From Clostridiales bacterium (GTDB lineage Bacteria; Bacillota; Clostridia; Christensenellales; Aristaeellaceae), in contig JAAYIN010000094.1 in the NCBI GenBank assembly GCA_012523405.1, positions 1 to 38,146 of the forward strand: a stretch of DNA of 38,146 nt. Direction: 5' to 3'. The number at the start of each line of letters is the position of its first letter. Within the stretch, counting starts at the first letter, position 1. The notes below the pieces were generated by a model that searched no databases, was not told where the DNA came from, and worked only from the letters and a program-made list of their open reading frames with translations. A program made the translations under genes and the position numbers. Below are positions 15,912-23,161 of the stretch, one piece after another.

Positions 15912-16057
15912 TGAGAACTTTGAAAATAAATCGCAACTAAACATTCAATCATACTTAGTTAATATAAAGAATGAAGTATGCTGGTATATAATGACTATTC
16001 TATCGAATTAGAAAATAACAGGCAACATGTACAAAATAAATTTCGACTTTTCGTATA

Positions 16058-16086
16058 TTGACATCAGATAGTAAAAGTGTTATTCT
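16058..16086 (+). promoter_or_regulatory. Sigma-A promoter of the lacI-sugar ABC operon
   Basis: TTGACA (16058-16063), 17 bp, TATTCT (16081-16086). The predicted transcription start falls in the first operator-like site at 16089-16102. Confidence 0.75.
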
Positions 16087-16088
16087 CT

Positions 16089-16148
16089 AGAAAACGATTA
16101 CAAAGCAAATTTGATAATGAAATGATGGGCAATTAGAAAACGATTACT
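16089..16148 (+). promoter_or_regulatory. Two LacI/CcpA-type operator sites as a direct repeat
   Basis: AGAAAACGATTACA (16089-16102) and AGAAAACGATTACT (16135-16148) start 46 bases apart, each inside a 23-base repeat that differs at one position. The first matches a catabolite-responsive element (TGWAANCGNTNWCA) at all but one position. Both lie between the promoter and the LacI-type gene. Either autorepression by that regulator or CcpA control would explain them. Confidence 0.65.
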
Positions 16149-16197
16149 AAGCAAATATGACCTGTTTAATTCAGTTCAAAGGTACGAGGTGAGTGCA

Positions 16198-17226
16198 TTG
16201 GCAACGATTGTTGATGTCGCAAAGCATGCGGGTGTATCGGTTGCGACAGTATCCCGCATACTGAATGGAAAAACCAAAGTACGTGAGGAATTGCGTTTGC
16301 GAGTAATGGACTCGGTCAAATCCCTTGAGTATACACCCAATGCAGCTGCTCGTAATCTGCGACGGAATGAAAGCGGAACAATTCTGATTTTAGCGCCCAA
16401 TATCACCAATCCATACTATACGCACATCATAGCAGGCATTGGTGATGCAGCACATGAACATGGATACAGTTCGTTTTTATGCAATACTGCAAATGACCGC
16501 AGCAGAGAGAAAGAACTCCTCACGCGATTAGAACATCAGCAAGCTGACGGAGCAATTTTACTGGCTACTGAGCTTGGCGCAGAATGGCTGATACCATATG
16601 CTCAGAAATTTCCAATTGTACAATGCTCTGAATTTGACCCCAAGGTAGATATTGTACATGTATCAATCGATAATTACGGTGCAGCAACGGAGGCAATGGA
16701 GCATCTGTTGGCCCTAGGCCATAAACGCATTGGACTGATCAGCAGCTTGAACCACTACTATTCAACCGTGCTTCGTACCAAAGCTTATTATGATGCGCTG
16801 GATCGAGCAAACATCACGGTAAGGGAAGAGTATGCTGGAAAAGCAACCTTTGATTACACCTTTAAGAGTGGATCGGATGTAGCGCGAAGTCTGTTGAGCC
16901 AAGAAGCAAGACCAACTGCGTTGTTCTGCATTTCTGACATGCTTGCACTTGGAGCGATTTCCAGTGCGAAGGAAATGGGATTTAGGGTTCCGGAGGATGT
17001 GACGATTGTCGGATTTGATGATGTTGAGCACACGATGATGTTCCATCCCTATCTCACCACCGTTTCTCAGCCTTGCTTTGATATTGGCTACCAAGCAATG
17101 CAGCAATTATTCAGGCTCATGAGCGGGGAAGAACCTGCTCGTGAACTCATCATTCCGCATAAACTTGAGATTCGTGAATCATCAGCACATCGGTACTTGG
17201 ATCCGCCATGGATTGGACAGCCCTAG
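16198..17226 (+). CDS. LacI-family transcriptional regulator (342 aa)
   Basis: The N-terminal helix-turn-helix is classical (IVDVAKHAGVSVATVSRIL, then hinge region YTPNAAARNLRR, residues about 4-57). It is followed by a sugar-binding effector domain with GTILILAPNITNPYY, GLISSLNHY and VTIVGFDDVEH. I prefer TTG 16198 because it gives the standard LATIVDVAK start 5 bases after GAGGTGA; GTG 16189, three codons earlier, is possible. It is first gene of the operon with the binding protein, ATPase, permease and dehydrogenase, 49 bases ahead of the binding protein. The paired operator-like sites just upstream suggest it controls its own operon in response to the imported sugar or a product of it. 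Confidence 0.93.
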   Translation: MATIVDVAKHAGVSVATVSRILNGKTKVREELRLRVMDSVKSLEYTPNAAARNLRRNESGTILILAPNITNPYYTHIIAGIGDAAHEHGYSSFLCNTANDRSREKELLTRLEHQQADGAILLATELGAEWLIPYAQKFPIVQCSEFDPKVDIVHVSIDNYGAATEAMEHLLALGHKRIGLISSLNHYYSTVLRTKAYYDALDRANITVREEYAGKATFDYTFKSGSDVARSLLSQEARPTALFCISDMLALGAISSAKEMGFRVPEDVTIVGFDDVEHTMMFHPYLTTVSQPCFDIGYQAMQQLFRLMSGEEPARELIIPHKLEIRESSAHRYLDPPWIGQP

Positions 17227-17275
17227 ACAAACGGGCTGAAAATCATAGAAAATAAATTATTAGGAGGAGAAATCA

Positions 17276-18301
17276 ATGAAAAGACTGTTCGCACTGCTAC
17301 TCTCACTTATCATGTTATTTACCACAACCGCCGCACTAGGCGAAGGCATCAAACTGGGTATCGTTACTCCTGATGCAGATCATGGTTTCACTGGTGAGTC
17401 CGTTGCACACGCACGCGCAGAAGCAGAAGAAATGAAAGCTGCTGGCATCATTGAAGATTATATGATGGCGGTTGGCGGAGAAGCTTCCAAGCAGATTCAA
17501 GGTTTGGAAGATATCCTTAACTGGGGACCTGATGCAATCGTTCTTTGGCCTCTAGAAGGCGATCAGCTCCGTAATGCTGCTCAGACTGTTGTTGATGAAG
17601 GCATTCCGCTGATCATCTATGACCGTTTGATTGAGAACTTCACCGGCATGGCTGGCGAAATCATGGGCGATAACGAAATGATCGGCAACATGATGGGCGA
17701 GTATCTCCTAAGCTACTTTAAGGAAGACCTAGAAGCTGGCGAGACTGTCAACTATCTACTCTTCATCGGCGACAGCTCAACTGTTTCCAAGCAGCGCACA
17801 CAGGGCATGCTGGACATCATTGATGCAACCGAGTACAAAGACCAGTTCGTTCTTTTGCAAGACGGTTTCCAGACAGATTGGTCCAACTCCAAGTCCCTGG
17901 AATACATGGAGAACTGGCTCAATACGGCTGATGCAGCAACCATTGCAGATCTAGACATGATCGTTACCCATGATGATGAAATTGTCGATGGTATCATGAC
18001 CGTGATCAAGGACAATGCAGACCTAGAAGACTTGCGCATCATCACATCTGTTGGTGGACGCCGCGAGACATTGGCTACATTTGACGAAGTTGACAAGCCT
18101 GAACTACTGACCTATTTCTTCAGCCCCTCCTATGTACGTGAAGCACTTCGTCTGGCTGTAGCAGCTGGCAAGGGCGAAACCTATCAGGATCAGGCTATTG
18201 AAGGACAGCTGTTCCTCATTCCGACAATCGAAATCGACAAGAACACAGTTGAAGACTATCGCAACAGCGGTGAATATACGGATCGTTACTCCATTAACTA
18301 A
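17276..18301 (+). CDS. Sugar ABC transporter substrate-binding protein, RbsB-like (341 aa)
   Basis: Secreted two-lobed binding protein of the ribose/xylose/galactose class (CUT2). Signal peptide: MKR, then a hydrophobic stretch to about residue 20, with a likely cut after TAALG. There is no lipobox Cys, unusual for a single-membrane bacterium. The mature part opens IKLGIVTPDADHGFTGESVAHA and keeps PDAIVLWPLEGD, GIPLIIYDR and SVGGRRET. GGAGGAGA is 7 bases before ATG 17276. The codon choice is even and rich in C-ending codons compared with neighbours, as for a highly expressed gene. A GC-rich hairpin follows the stop, which would keep its level above that of the ATPase and permease. Ligand unknown. 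Confidence 0.9.
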   Translation: MKRLFALLLSLIMLFTTTAALGEGIKLGIVTPDADHGFTGESVAHARAEAEEMKAAGIIEDYMMAVGGEASKQIQGLEDILNWGPDAIVLWPLEGDQLRNAAQTVVDEGIPLIIYDRLIENFTGMAGEIMGDNEMIGNMMGEYLLSYFKEDLEAGETVNYLLFIGDSSTVSKQRTQGMLDIIDATEYKDQFVLLQDGFQTDWSNSKSLEYMENWLNTADAATIADLDMIVTHDDEIVDGIMTVIKDNADLEDLRIITSVGGRRETLATFDEVDKPELLTYFFSPSYVREALRLAVAAGKGETYQDQAIEGQLFLIPTIEIDKNTVEDYRNSGEYTDRYSIN

Positions 18302-18322
18302 GAATGAAGAGCGTTATAGCTC

Positions 18323-18354
18323 GGGCCGGACGGTTAACCCCGGCCGGCCCTTTC
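18323..18354 (+). terminator. Attenuating hairpin after the binding-protein gene
   Basis: GGGCCGG (18323-18329) pairs with CCGGCCC (18344-18350), then TTTCC. The T run is too poor for a full terminator. Such hairpins between binding protein and transporter genes stabilise the upstream mRNA or cut read-through. Confidence 0.55.
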
Positions 18355-18381
18355 CTTATCCCAAATGAAGGAGGAACAGCC

Positions 18382-19884
18382 GTGCTCACAGAGATGAAGG
18401 GGATCGTGATGGATTTCGGTCCCGTCCGCGCGGTGGATCATGTGGATTTTGCCGTGCAATCAGGCGAAATCGTCGGACTGCTCGGAGAAAATGGTGCAGG
18501 CAAATCTACATTGATGAATGTACTGGCAGGCACTTTTCCACCTACTAAGGGGCAAATCCTAATAGATGGAAACAAAGTTGGTATCTCAAATGCACAGCAG
18601 GCAATGACGATGGGCATTAGGTTTATTCATCAGGAGCTGAACCTGTGTGATGACTTGAGAGTATTTGAAAACATGTACCTTGCTCAAGAATTACTTGGCA
18701 AAGGCGGACTACTCAATAAAAAAGAAATGATAGAGAGCTGCAAGGCTGTCTTTAGGCGCATGAATGTCGAAATCGATCCTTTGAGGAGAGTGGAAACGCT
18801 CCAAACATCCGAAAAGCAACTGGTTGAGATCGCACGTGCACTTTTATTCAAATGTAATTTAATCATCATGGATGAACCAACCACAGCGTTATCAAATCGG
18901 GAGATCAGCAATCTATTTGAGATTATACGTCAGCTGAAGCAAGAAGGCGTCAGTTTCATTTATATTTCGCATAAAATGCCCGAGATTTTTGAAATCTGTG
19001 AAACCTATTATGTCCTGCGTGATGGCAAACTGATCGATAATGGAAAGCTGGAAGACATTACAGAAGAAAGCATCACGGAAATGATGATCGGCCGTACGCT
19101 TGCTGCTGATGATTTTCTGCATAAACCATATACTGGCACAGGCGAAATTGTGCTTGAAGTTGAAAATATAAGCGGAAATAACTTCGAGGATATTTCATTT
19201 AAGCTGTGTAAGGGCGAAGTTTTCGCATTTACAGGACTTCAAAGTTCGGGCAGAGATCAGTTGGCGGATGCACTTTTTGGTGTGATTCCACACAGCGGAG
19301 CCATACGAGTTCATGGCAAGCCGCTCACTAAATATAACATTCATCATTGCATGAAAAATGGCATTGCTATGGTACCTAGATCAAGAAAAGAGAGAGGCAT
19401 TCTCAATGATCTAAGCATTTACGATAATACCTCCATGGGTTTTTATAATACCCGTATGAAATCTTTATTGATCAAGCCTAAAATTGAAAAAGAACGATAT
19501 ATCCGTCAGCAGCAAGCAATGCAGATCAAATCCGACGATCCCAAGAATCCGATTACATCGCTTTCGGGCGGGAATCAACAGAAGGTAATTCTGGGAAGAT
19601 GGCTGGAAACGGATGCTGATGTTCTCATCTTTGATAACCCTACGCAAGGCATTGATGTAGGTACTAAGTTTGAAATTTATCATTTGATCCGAAACCTGGC
19701 TGAGAACGGTAAGGCGATACTGGTCTTCTCATCTGAGTTTGCAGAAATATCAAAAGTGGCTGACAAATGCGTCGTGATGTATAAAGGTCATATCAATGCA
19801 GTGTTTGATCGCGATGAGATGAATGAGAAGAACCTAATGTACTATTCCACCGGATCAAATTTGGAGGGTGTGCAACATGAGTGA
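18382..19884 (+). CDS. Sugar ABC transporter ATPase with two nucleotide-binding domains (500 aa)
   Basis: RbsA/MglA-type tandem ATPase. The first domain has GENGAGKST, signature-region LQTSEKQLVEIARAL and Walker B LIIMDEPTTAL, all functional. The second has the usual degraded Walker A (FTGLQSSGRDQ), a canonical LSGGNQQK signature and FDNPTQGIDVG, where Asn replaces the Walker B Glu. That replacement is not typical of the family and suggests the second site cannot hydrolyse ATP at all. The start is GTG 18382, 7 bases after AAGGAGG; in-frame codons further upstream lie in the hairpin. It overlaps the permease gene by 8 bases, so translation is coupled. It powers the importer with the adjacent permease and binding protein. 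Confidence 0.93.
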   Translation: MLTEMKGIVMDFGPVRAVDHVDFAVQSGEIVGLLGENGAGKSTLMNVLAGTFPPTKGQILIDGNKVGISNAQQAMTMGIRFIHQELNLCDDLRVFENMYLAQELLGKGGLLNKKEMIESCKAVFRRMNVEIDPLRRVETLQTSEKQLVEIARALLFKCNLIIMDEPTTALSNREISNLFEIIRQLKQEGVSFIYISHKMPEIFEICETYYVLRDGKLIDNGKLEDITEESITEMMIGRTLAADDFLHKPYTGTGEIVLEVENISGNNFEDISFKLCKGEVFAFTGLQSSGRDQLADALFGVIPHSGAIRVHGKPLTKYNIHHCMKNGIAMVPRSRKERGILNDLSIYDNTSMGFYNTRMKSLLIKPKIEKERYIRQQQAMQIKSDDPKNPITSLSGGNQQKVILGRWLETDADVLIFDNPTQGIDVGTKFEIYHLIRNLAENGKAILVFSSEFAEISKVADKCVVMYKGHINAVFDRDEMNEKNLMYYSTGSNLEGVQHE

Positions 19885-20881
19885 AATCAATCGTAAGATC
19901 ACGCCGAAAAGCATCGTAAAAAAGCTGTTTACCGATTACAGCTATTTGGTTTCCTTTGTTTTAATTGTTGCAATCGCAGTGATTGTGAATCCTAACTTCT
20001 TTGTCTGGCGTAATGTTACCAATATCTTTGTGCAATCATCCGTAACGGGAATTATTGCCCTTGGTATGACGATGATCATATGTGCAGGGCAAATTGATAT
20101 CTCGGTTGGTGCACAGGTTGCGATCATCTCAGGCTTTGGTATCGATGTGCTTAACTATACTCATAACATTTGGATCATGCTTGTCTTTATGCTCATATTT
20201 GGTGCGTTCATTGGTACATTTAATGGCCTTTTGGTTGCGAAAGGTCGTATGCCGGCAATGATTGCAACATTAGCAGTGCAAACGTCATGCCGCGCGATCA
20301 TTAACCATTTCGGGCAGGGCGGTCCTTTTACCGTTGCTGATGGTATGGCTTCTGAACCGTTTTATCAAACCTTTAGGCAAGTGGCGGCAGGATCTATCAA
20401 TCTCTTTGGCTATAAGCTGCCCTATCCGATGCTTATGTTCATTGGGATGGCACTCTTGTTTGGACTTATCATGCAGCGCACAAAACTTGGCAAACACATT
20501 TATGCTGTTGGTTCAAATGAAGTATCGGCAAAGCTTGCTGGCGTGAATGTGCATGGCACAAAAATCACAGTATTCGCGATTACAGGTGCACTTTGCGGCT
20601 TTGCGAGCTGGATTTATTCATCACGCTTGATGGCAGTTGCAGCAGCAAGTGCTGGCAATTTATTTGAAATGGATGCGATTGCAGCTGTTGCTATTGGCGG
20701 TACATCAATGGCGGGCGGACGAGGGAAGATCATTGGTACATTCCTTGGCGTGATCATGTTTAAAATCATTAACAATATCCTCGTAGCAGCGCAGGTACCA
20801 ACCTTCCTCAATGGCGCAATTAGCGGTGCGATTATTATTCTCGCTGTTCTGCTGCAAAATGTCAGGCACAGCAAGAACTAA
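19877..20881 (+). CDS. Sugar ABC transporter permease, RbsC-like (334 aa)
   Basis: CUT2-type permease of normal length with about 8-10 membrane segments. Family landmarks are GMTMIICAGQIDISVGA, FNGLLVAKGRMPAMIATLA, GSNEVSAKLAGVNV and AIAAVAIGGTSMAGGRGKIIGT, the last carrying the ATPase-contact region. I chose ATG 19877 (MSEINRK) with GGAGGG 8 bases upstream; it overlaps the ATPase stop. It forms the channel of the importer encoded by the two preceding genes. A sugar dehydrogenase follows 22 bases later. Confidence 0.94.
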   Translation: MSEINRKITPKSIVKKLFTDYSYLVSFVLIVAIAVIVNPNFFVWRNVTNIFVQSSVTGIIALGMTMIICAGQIDISVGAQVAIISGFGIDVLNYTHNIWIMLVFMLIFGAFIGTFNGLLVAKGRMPAMIATLAVQTSCRAIINHFGQGGPFTVADGMASEPFYQTFRQVAAGSINLFGYKLPYPMLMFIGMALLFGLIMQRTKLGKHIYAVGSNEVSAKLAGVNVHGTKITVFAITGALCGFASWIYSSRLMAVAAASAGNLFEMDAIAAVAIGGTSMAGGRGKIIGTFLGVIMFKIINNILVAAQVPTFLNGAISGAIIILAVLLQNVRHSKN

Positions 20882-20903
20882 GCATATGATAAGGAGTGAC
20901 AAA

Positions 20904-21947
20904 ATGCTTAAAGTAGGAATGATCGGGTGTGGAAAAATTACAGAGGTTAGGCATGCACCTGAATATTCGGAGAATCCCGAATGTGAGATTGTTGCTTGGT
21001 ACGATATGCTTCCCAATCGGGCGCAGTCATTAGCGGATCAATATGGCGGGCATGTATATAAGAGCATTGATGAGCTTTTGCACAGTGGTGTGGAAGCGGT
21101 CAGCGTTTGCGTAGCTAACCGTGCACATGCGGAGGTAACCATTCAGGCATTGGAAGCCGGTTGTCATGTGCTATGCGAAAAGCCTATGGCAATCAGCTTG
21201 GACGAATGCGAGCGGATGGTAGAAGCGTCTCGTAGATCAGGTAAACGCTTGTTAATTGGTCATAATCAGCGCTTTGCACATGCACATGAGCATGCACGCG
21301 ATATGATTCATGCGGGAGATATAGGGCGTGTTCTGGCCTTCCATACAAGCTTTGCACATCCTGGCCCGGAAGGATGGACTGGGCAGAGCGACAGTTGGTT
21401 TTTCAATCAATCCAGCGCGGTCTTTGGCGCTTTGGGTGATTTGGGTATTCATAAGACTGATTTAATTCACTATTTATTGAATGATCCAATCGTTCAGGTA
21501 TCCGCTTTCATAGAAACGCTGGATAAAAAACATGCTGACGGTACGCCTATTTCTGTTGAAGACAATGCTTTTTGTCTTTACAAGACGATGGGCGGTGTTG
21601 TTGGGCAGATGCATGCTGGATGGACGAACTACGGCCAAGAAAACAATTCAACGCTGATATATGGAACAGAGGGTGTTCTCAAGCTATACAACGATCCTAA
21701 GCATTCTTTGATATTTGAAAAGAAAAATGGCGAAATTGAAAAGTTACAGCTTGACGAATTGACAACCAATAAGGATCAGACGATTGGAAACCGAACCAAT
21801 ACTGGTGTGATTGACCATTTCGTGGGATCGGTTATTCAAAACATACCCTCTACGATCGATGCGGAAATTGCCATTAAGGCAATGCGGGTTGTGTTTGCAG
21901 CGCAGGAATCAGCCCGTACCGGAAAGACCATAACGATAGAGCACTGA
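20904..21947 (+). CDS. Gfo/Idh/MocA-family oxidoreductase (347 aa)
   Basis: NAD(P)-dependent sugar or polyol dehydrogenase. The Rossmann N-terminus MLKVGMIGCGKITEVRH is followed by the family motif CEKPMA (about 94-99) and LIGHNQRF, then a C-terminal beta-sheet domain with GDLGIHKTDLIHYLL (the conserved His and Asp of the active site) and a long substrate-binding part. ATG 20904 lies 7 bases after AAGGAG; earlier in-frame codons fall inside the permease gene. Last gene of the LacI-type operon, ending at a perfect terminator, so it probably oxidises the sugar imported by the upstream transporter or acts one step later. Relatives include inositol and glucose-fructose dehydrogenases; the substrate is not predictable. 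Confidence 0.92.
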   Translation: MLKVGMIGCGKITEVRHAPEYSENPECEIVAWYDMLPNRAQSLADQYGGHVYKSIDELLHSGVEAVSVCVANRAHAEVTIQALEAGCHVLCEKPMAISLDECERMVEASRRSGKRLLIGHNQRFAHAHEHARDMIHAGDIGRVLAFHTSFAHPGPEGWTGQSDSWFFNQSSAVFGALGDLGIHKTDLIHYLLNDPIVQVSAFIETLDKKHADGTPISVEDNAFCLYKTMGGVVGQMHAGWTNYGQENNSTLIYGTEGVLKLYNDPKHSLIFEKKNGEIEKLQLDELTTNKDQTIGNRTNTGVIDHFVGSVIQNIPSTIDAEIAIKAMRVVFAAQESARTGKTITIEH

Positions 21948-21950
21948 ATG

Positions 21951-21992
21951 CAGAAAAACGAGGCAGCGATTAATCGCTGCCTCGTTTTTCTG
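21951..21992. terminator. Strong bidirectional terminator
   Basis: A perfect inverted repeat with 20-base arms (21951-21970 and 21973-21992), containing CGAGGCAGCGAT and its complement, with A5 and T5 tracts. It separates the convergent dehydrogenase and AraC genes. Confidence 0.92.
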
Positions 21993-22004
21993 TGGACTAT
22001 ATCC

Positions 22005-22820
22005 TTAGACGCTAGCCTTTAAGCGTTTCCGATAATGGCTGGGTGTCTCGTTTTGATGCTGCTTAAAGTAACGGCTGAAGTAAAATTGATCACAGAATCT
22101 GAGCATATCTGAAATTTCGCAAATGGATAAATCGGTAAAGAGCAGAAGCTGCTGCGCCTTCTGAAATAACATCGAATCGATATAACTGCCTAATGTCATC
22201 TCCATTTCGATGCGAAAGCGCTTTGTCAAGGTACTGGTTGAGCACCTCATCTCTGTTGCTAGGTGCTGGATGGTTAACTTGGAGGATAGATTGTTTCTGA
22301 TGATGGGGAAGAGCTTTTGAATCATTTCAGAATAAGCAAATGCAGGCTTGGCTTCCATATCGGCTTCTGTAATAAACGCCGCTACATCTCGGTAGAGGCA
22401 ACAGGCGATGGAAAGTGCATCGACCATATCTGGACTGCGATATAGGAGAACTAAACGTTCGATTTCGTTTTTATCAACAGGCAATTCGTATATTTTATTG
22501 CACTGTGAAAACAAGTCGTAGCCATTGGGCTGCGTGATAGTAATATGGAAATAGAGCTGGTCTATTTTTTCATAACACCCATAATCATAATGGAAACCGA
22601 TGGGGATCATATACATATATCCCTCTTTAAAGATGGTCTTGACACCATCGTGATAGGCATAACCATTCCCATGATGAATATAATAGATGCGAGTATAGGG
22701 GCTTCGCACGTCCGTGCGACACCATTCTGTACCAAGTTCGGCATATCCGCTGTCTGTCATTGTGATCTGTAATGAATTGATCCAATTAATCACATGCAAG
22801 TTATTTAACATACTGCTCAT
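22005..22820 (-). CDS. AraC-family transcriptional regulator (271 aa)
   Basis: The N-terminal sensing domain (about 20-150) is a cupin-like AraC type (YYIHHGNGYAYHDGV, YMIPIGFHYDYG). The C-terminal AraC DNA-binding domain (about 175-268) has two helix-turn-helices: LTIQHLATEMRCSTSTLTKRF, and ICEISDMLRFCDQFYFSRYF followed by the usual HQNETPSHYRK end. ATG 22820 has GGAGAAAACGAC in front. It is transcribed away from the big ABC-glycosidase operon at 23162 and is the natural candidate for its activator, responding to the imported oligosaccharide. Its own promoter is clear (TTGCAT, 17 bp, TATAAT). Confidence 0.94.
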   Translation of the reverse strand: MSSMLNNLHVINWINSLQITMTDSGYAELGTEWCRTDVRSPYTRIYYIHHGNGYAYHDGVKTIFKEGYMYMIPIGFHYDYGCYEKIDQLYFHITITQPNGYDLFSQCNKIYELPVDKNEIERLVLLYRSPDMVDALSIACCLYRDVAAFITEADMEAKPAFAYSEMIQKLFPIIRNNLSSKLTIQHLATEMRCSTSTLTKRFRIEMEMTLGSYIDSMLFQKAQQLLLFTDLSICEISDMLRFCDQFYFSRYFKQHQNETPSHYRKRLKASV

Positions 22821-22875
22821 GTCGTTTTCTCCATATTATTGATTGTAAATTCAATACCATGTTTCGATCATGTTG

Positions 22876-22904
22876 ATTATACTATAATATAATGTGATAT
22901 GCAA
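22876..22904 (-). promoter_or_regulatory. Sigma-A promoter of the AraC gene
   Basis: Minus strand TTGCAT (22904-22899), 17 bp, TATAAT (22881-22876). Confidence 0.7.
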
Positions 22905-22939
22905 TTATAGGGAAACAAATCGCCAATTACCGCACTATT

Positions 22940-22979
22940 TTGATTGTTTTTAAGACGACAATATTCTAAATCGATTTAG
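22940..22979 (+). promoter_or_regulatory. Promoter with palindromic operator, ABC-glycosidase operon
   Basis: TTGATT (22940-22945), 16 bp, TATTCT (22962-22967). A perfect 14-bp palindrome CTAAATCGATTTAG (22966-22979) overlaps the end of the -10 box. A CG centre with A/T-rich arms is the style of LacI-family operators. The leader to ATG 23162 would be about 185 bases; no riboswitch or terminator-like fold was recognised in it. Confidence 0.5.
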
Positions 22980-23161
22980 TATCCCGATATGAGCCTTATG
23001 AATACTGAAACAGTGATTGAATGATCTTGTGGGCTTTCTTCATTTTAGCATATTGCAGGCGAGCGAAATTTGGCATCAGGCATTTGATATGGATATTTCT
23101 TGATTTACTGATGGAATCGGTTGCCAATTTTCTACAATAATAAGCGAAAGGAGCGGAAAGA

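Noticed and set aside
16089-16148. Short direct repeats as a mobile-element target or integration site
   Set aside because: Their sequence and position after the lacI promoter fit operators; no integrase or transposase is nearby.
22980-23161. Riboswitch in the long leader of the glycosidase operon
   Set aside because: I could not find a known riboswitch core or a terminator/antiterminator pair; the leader is unexplained but not evidence by itself.
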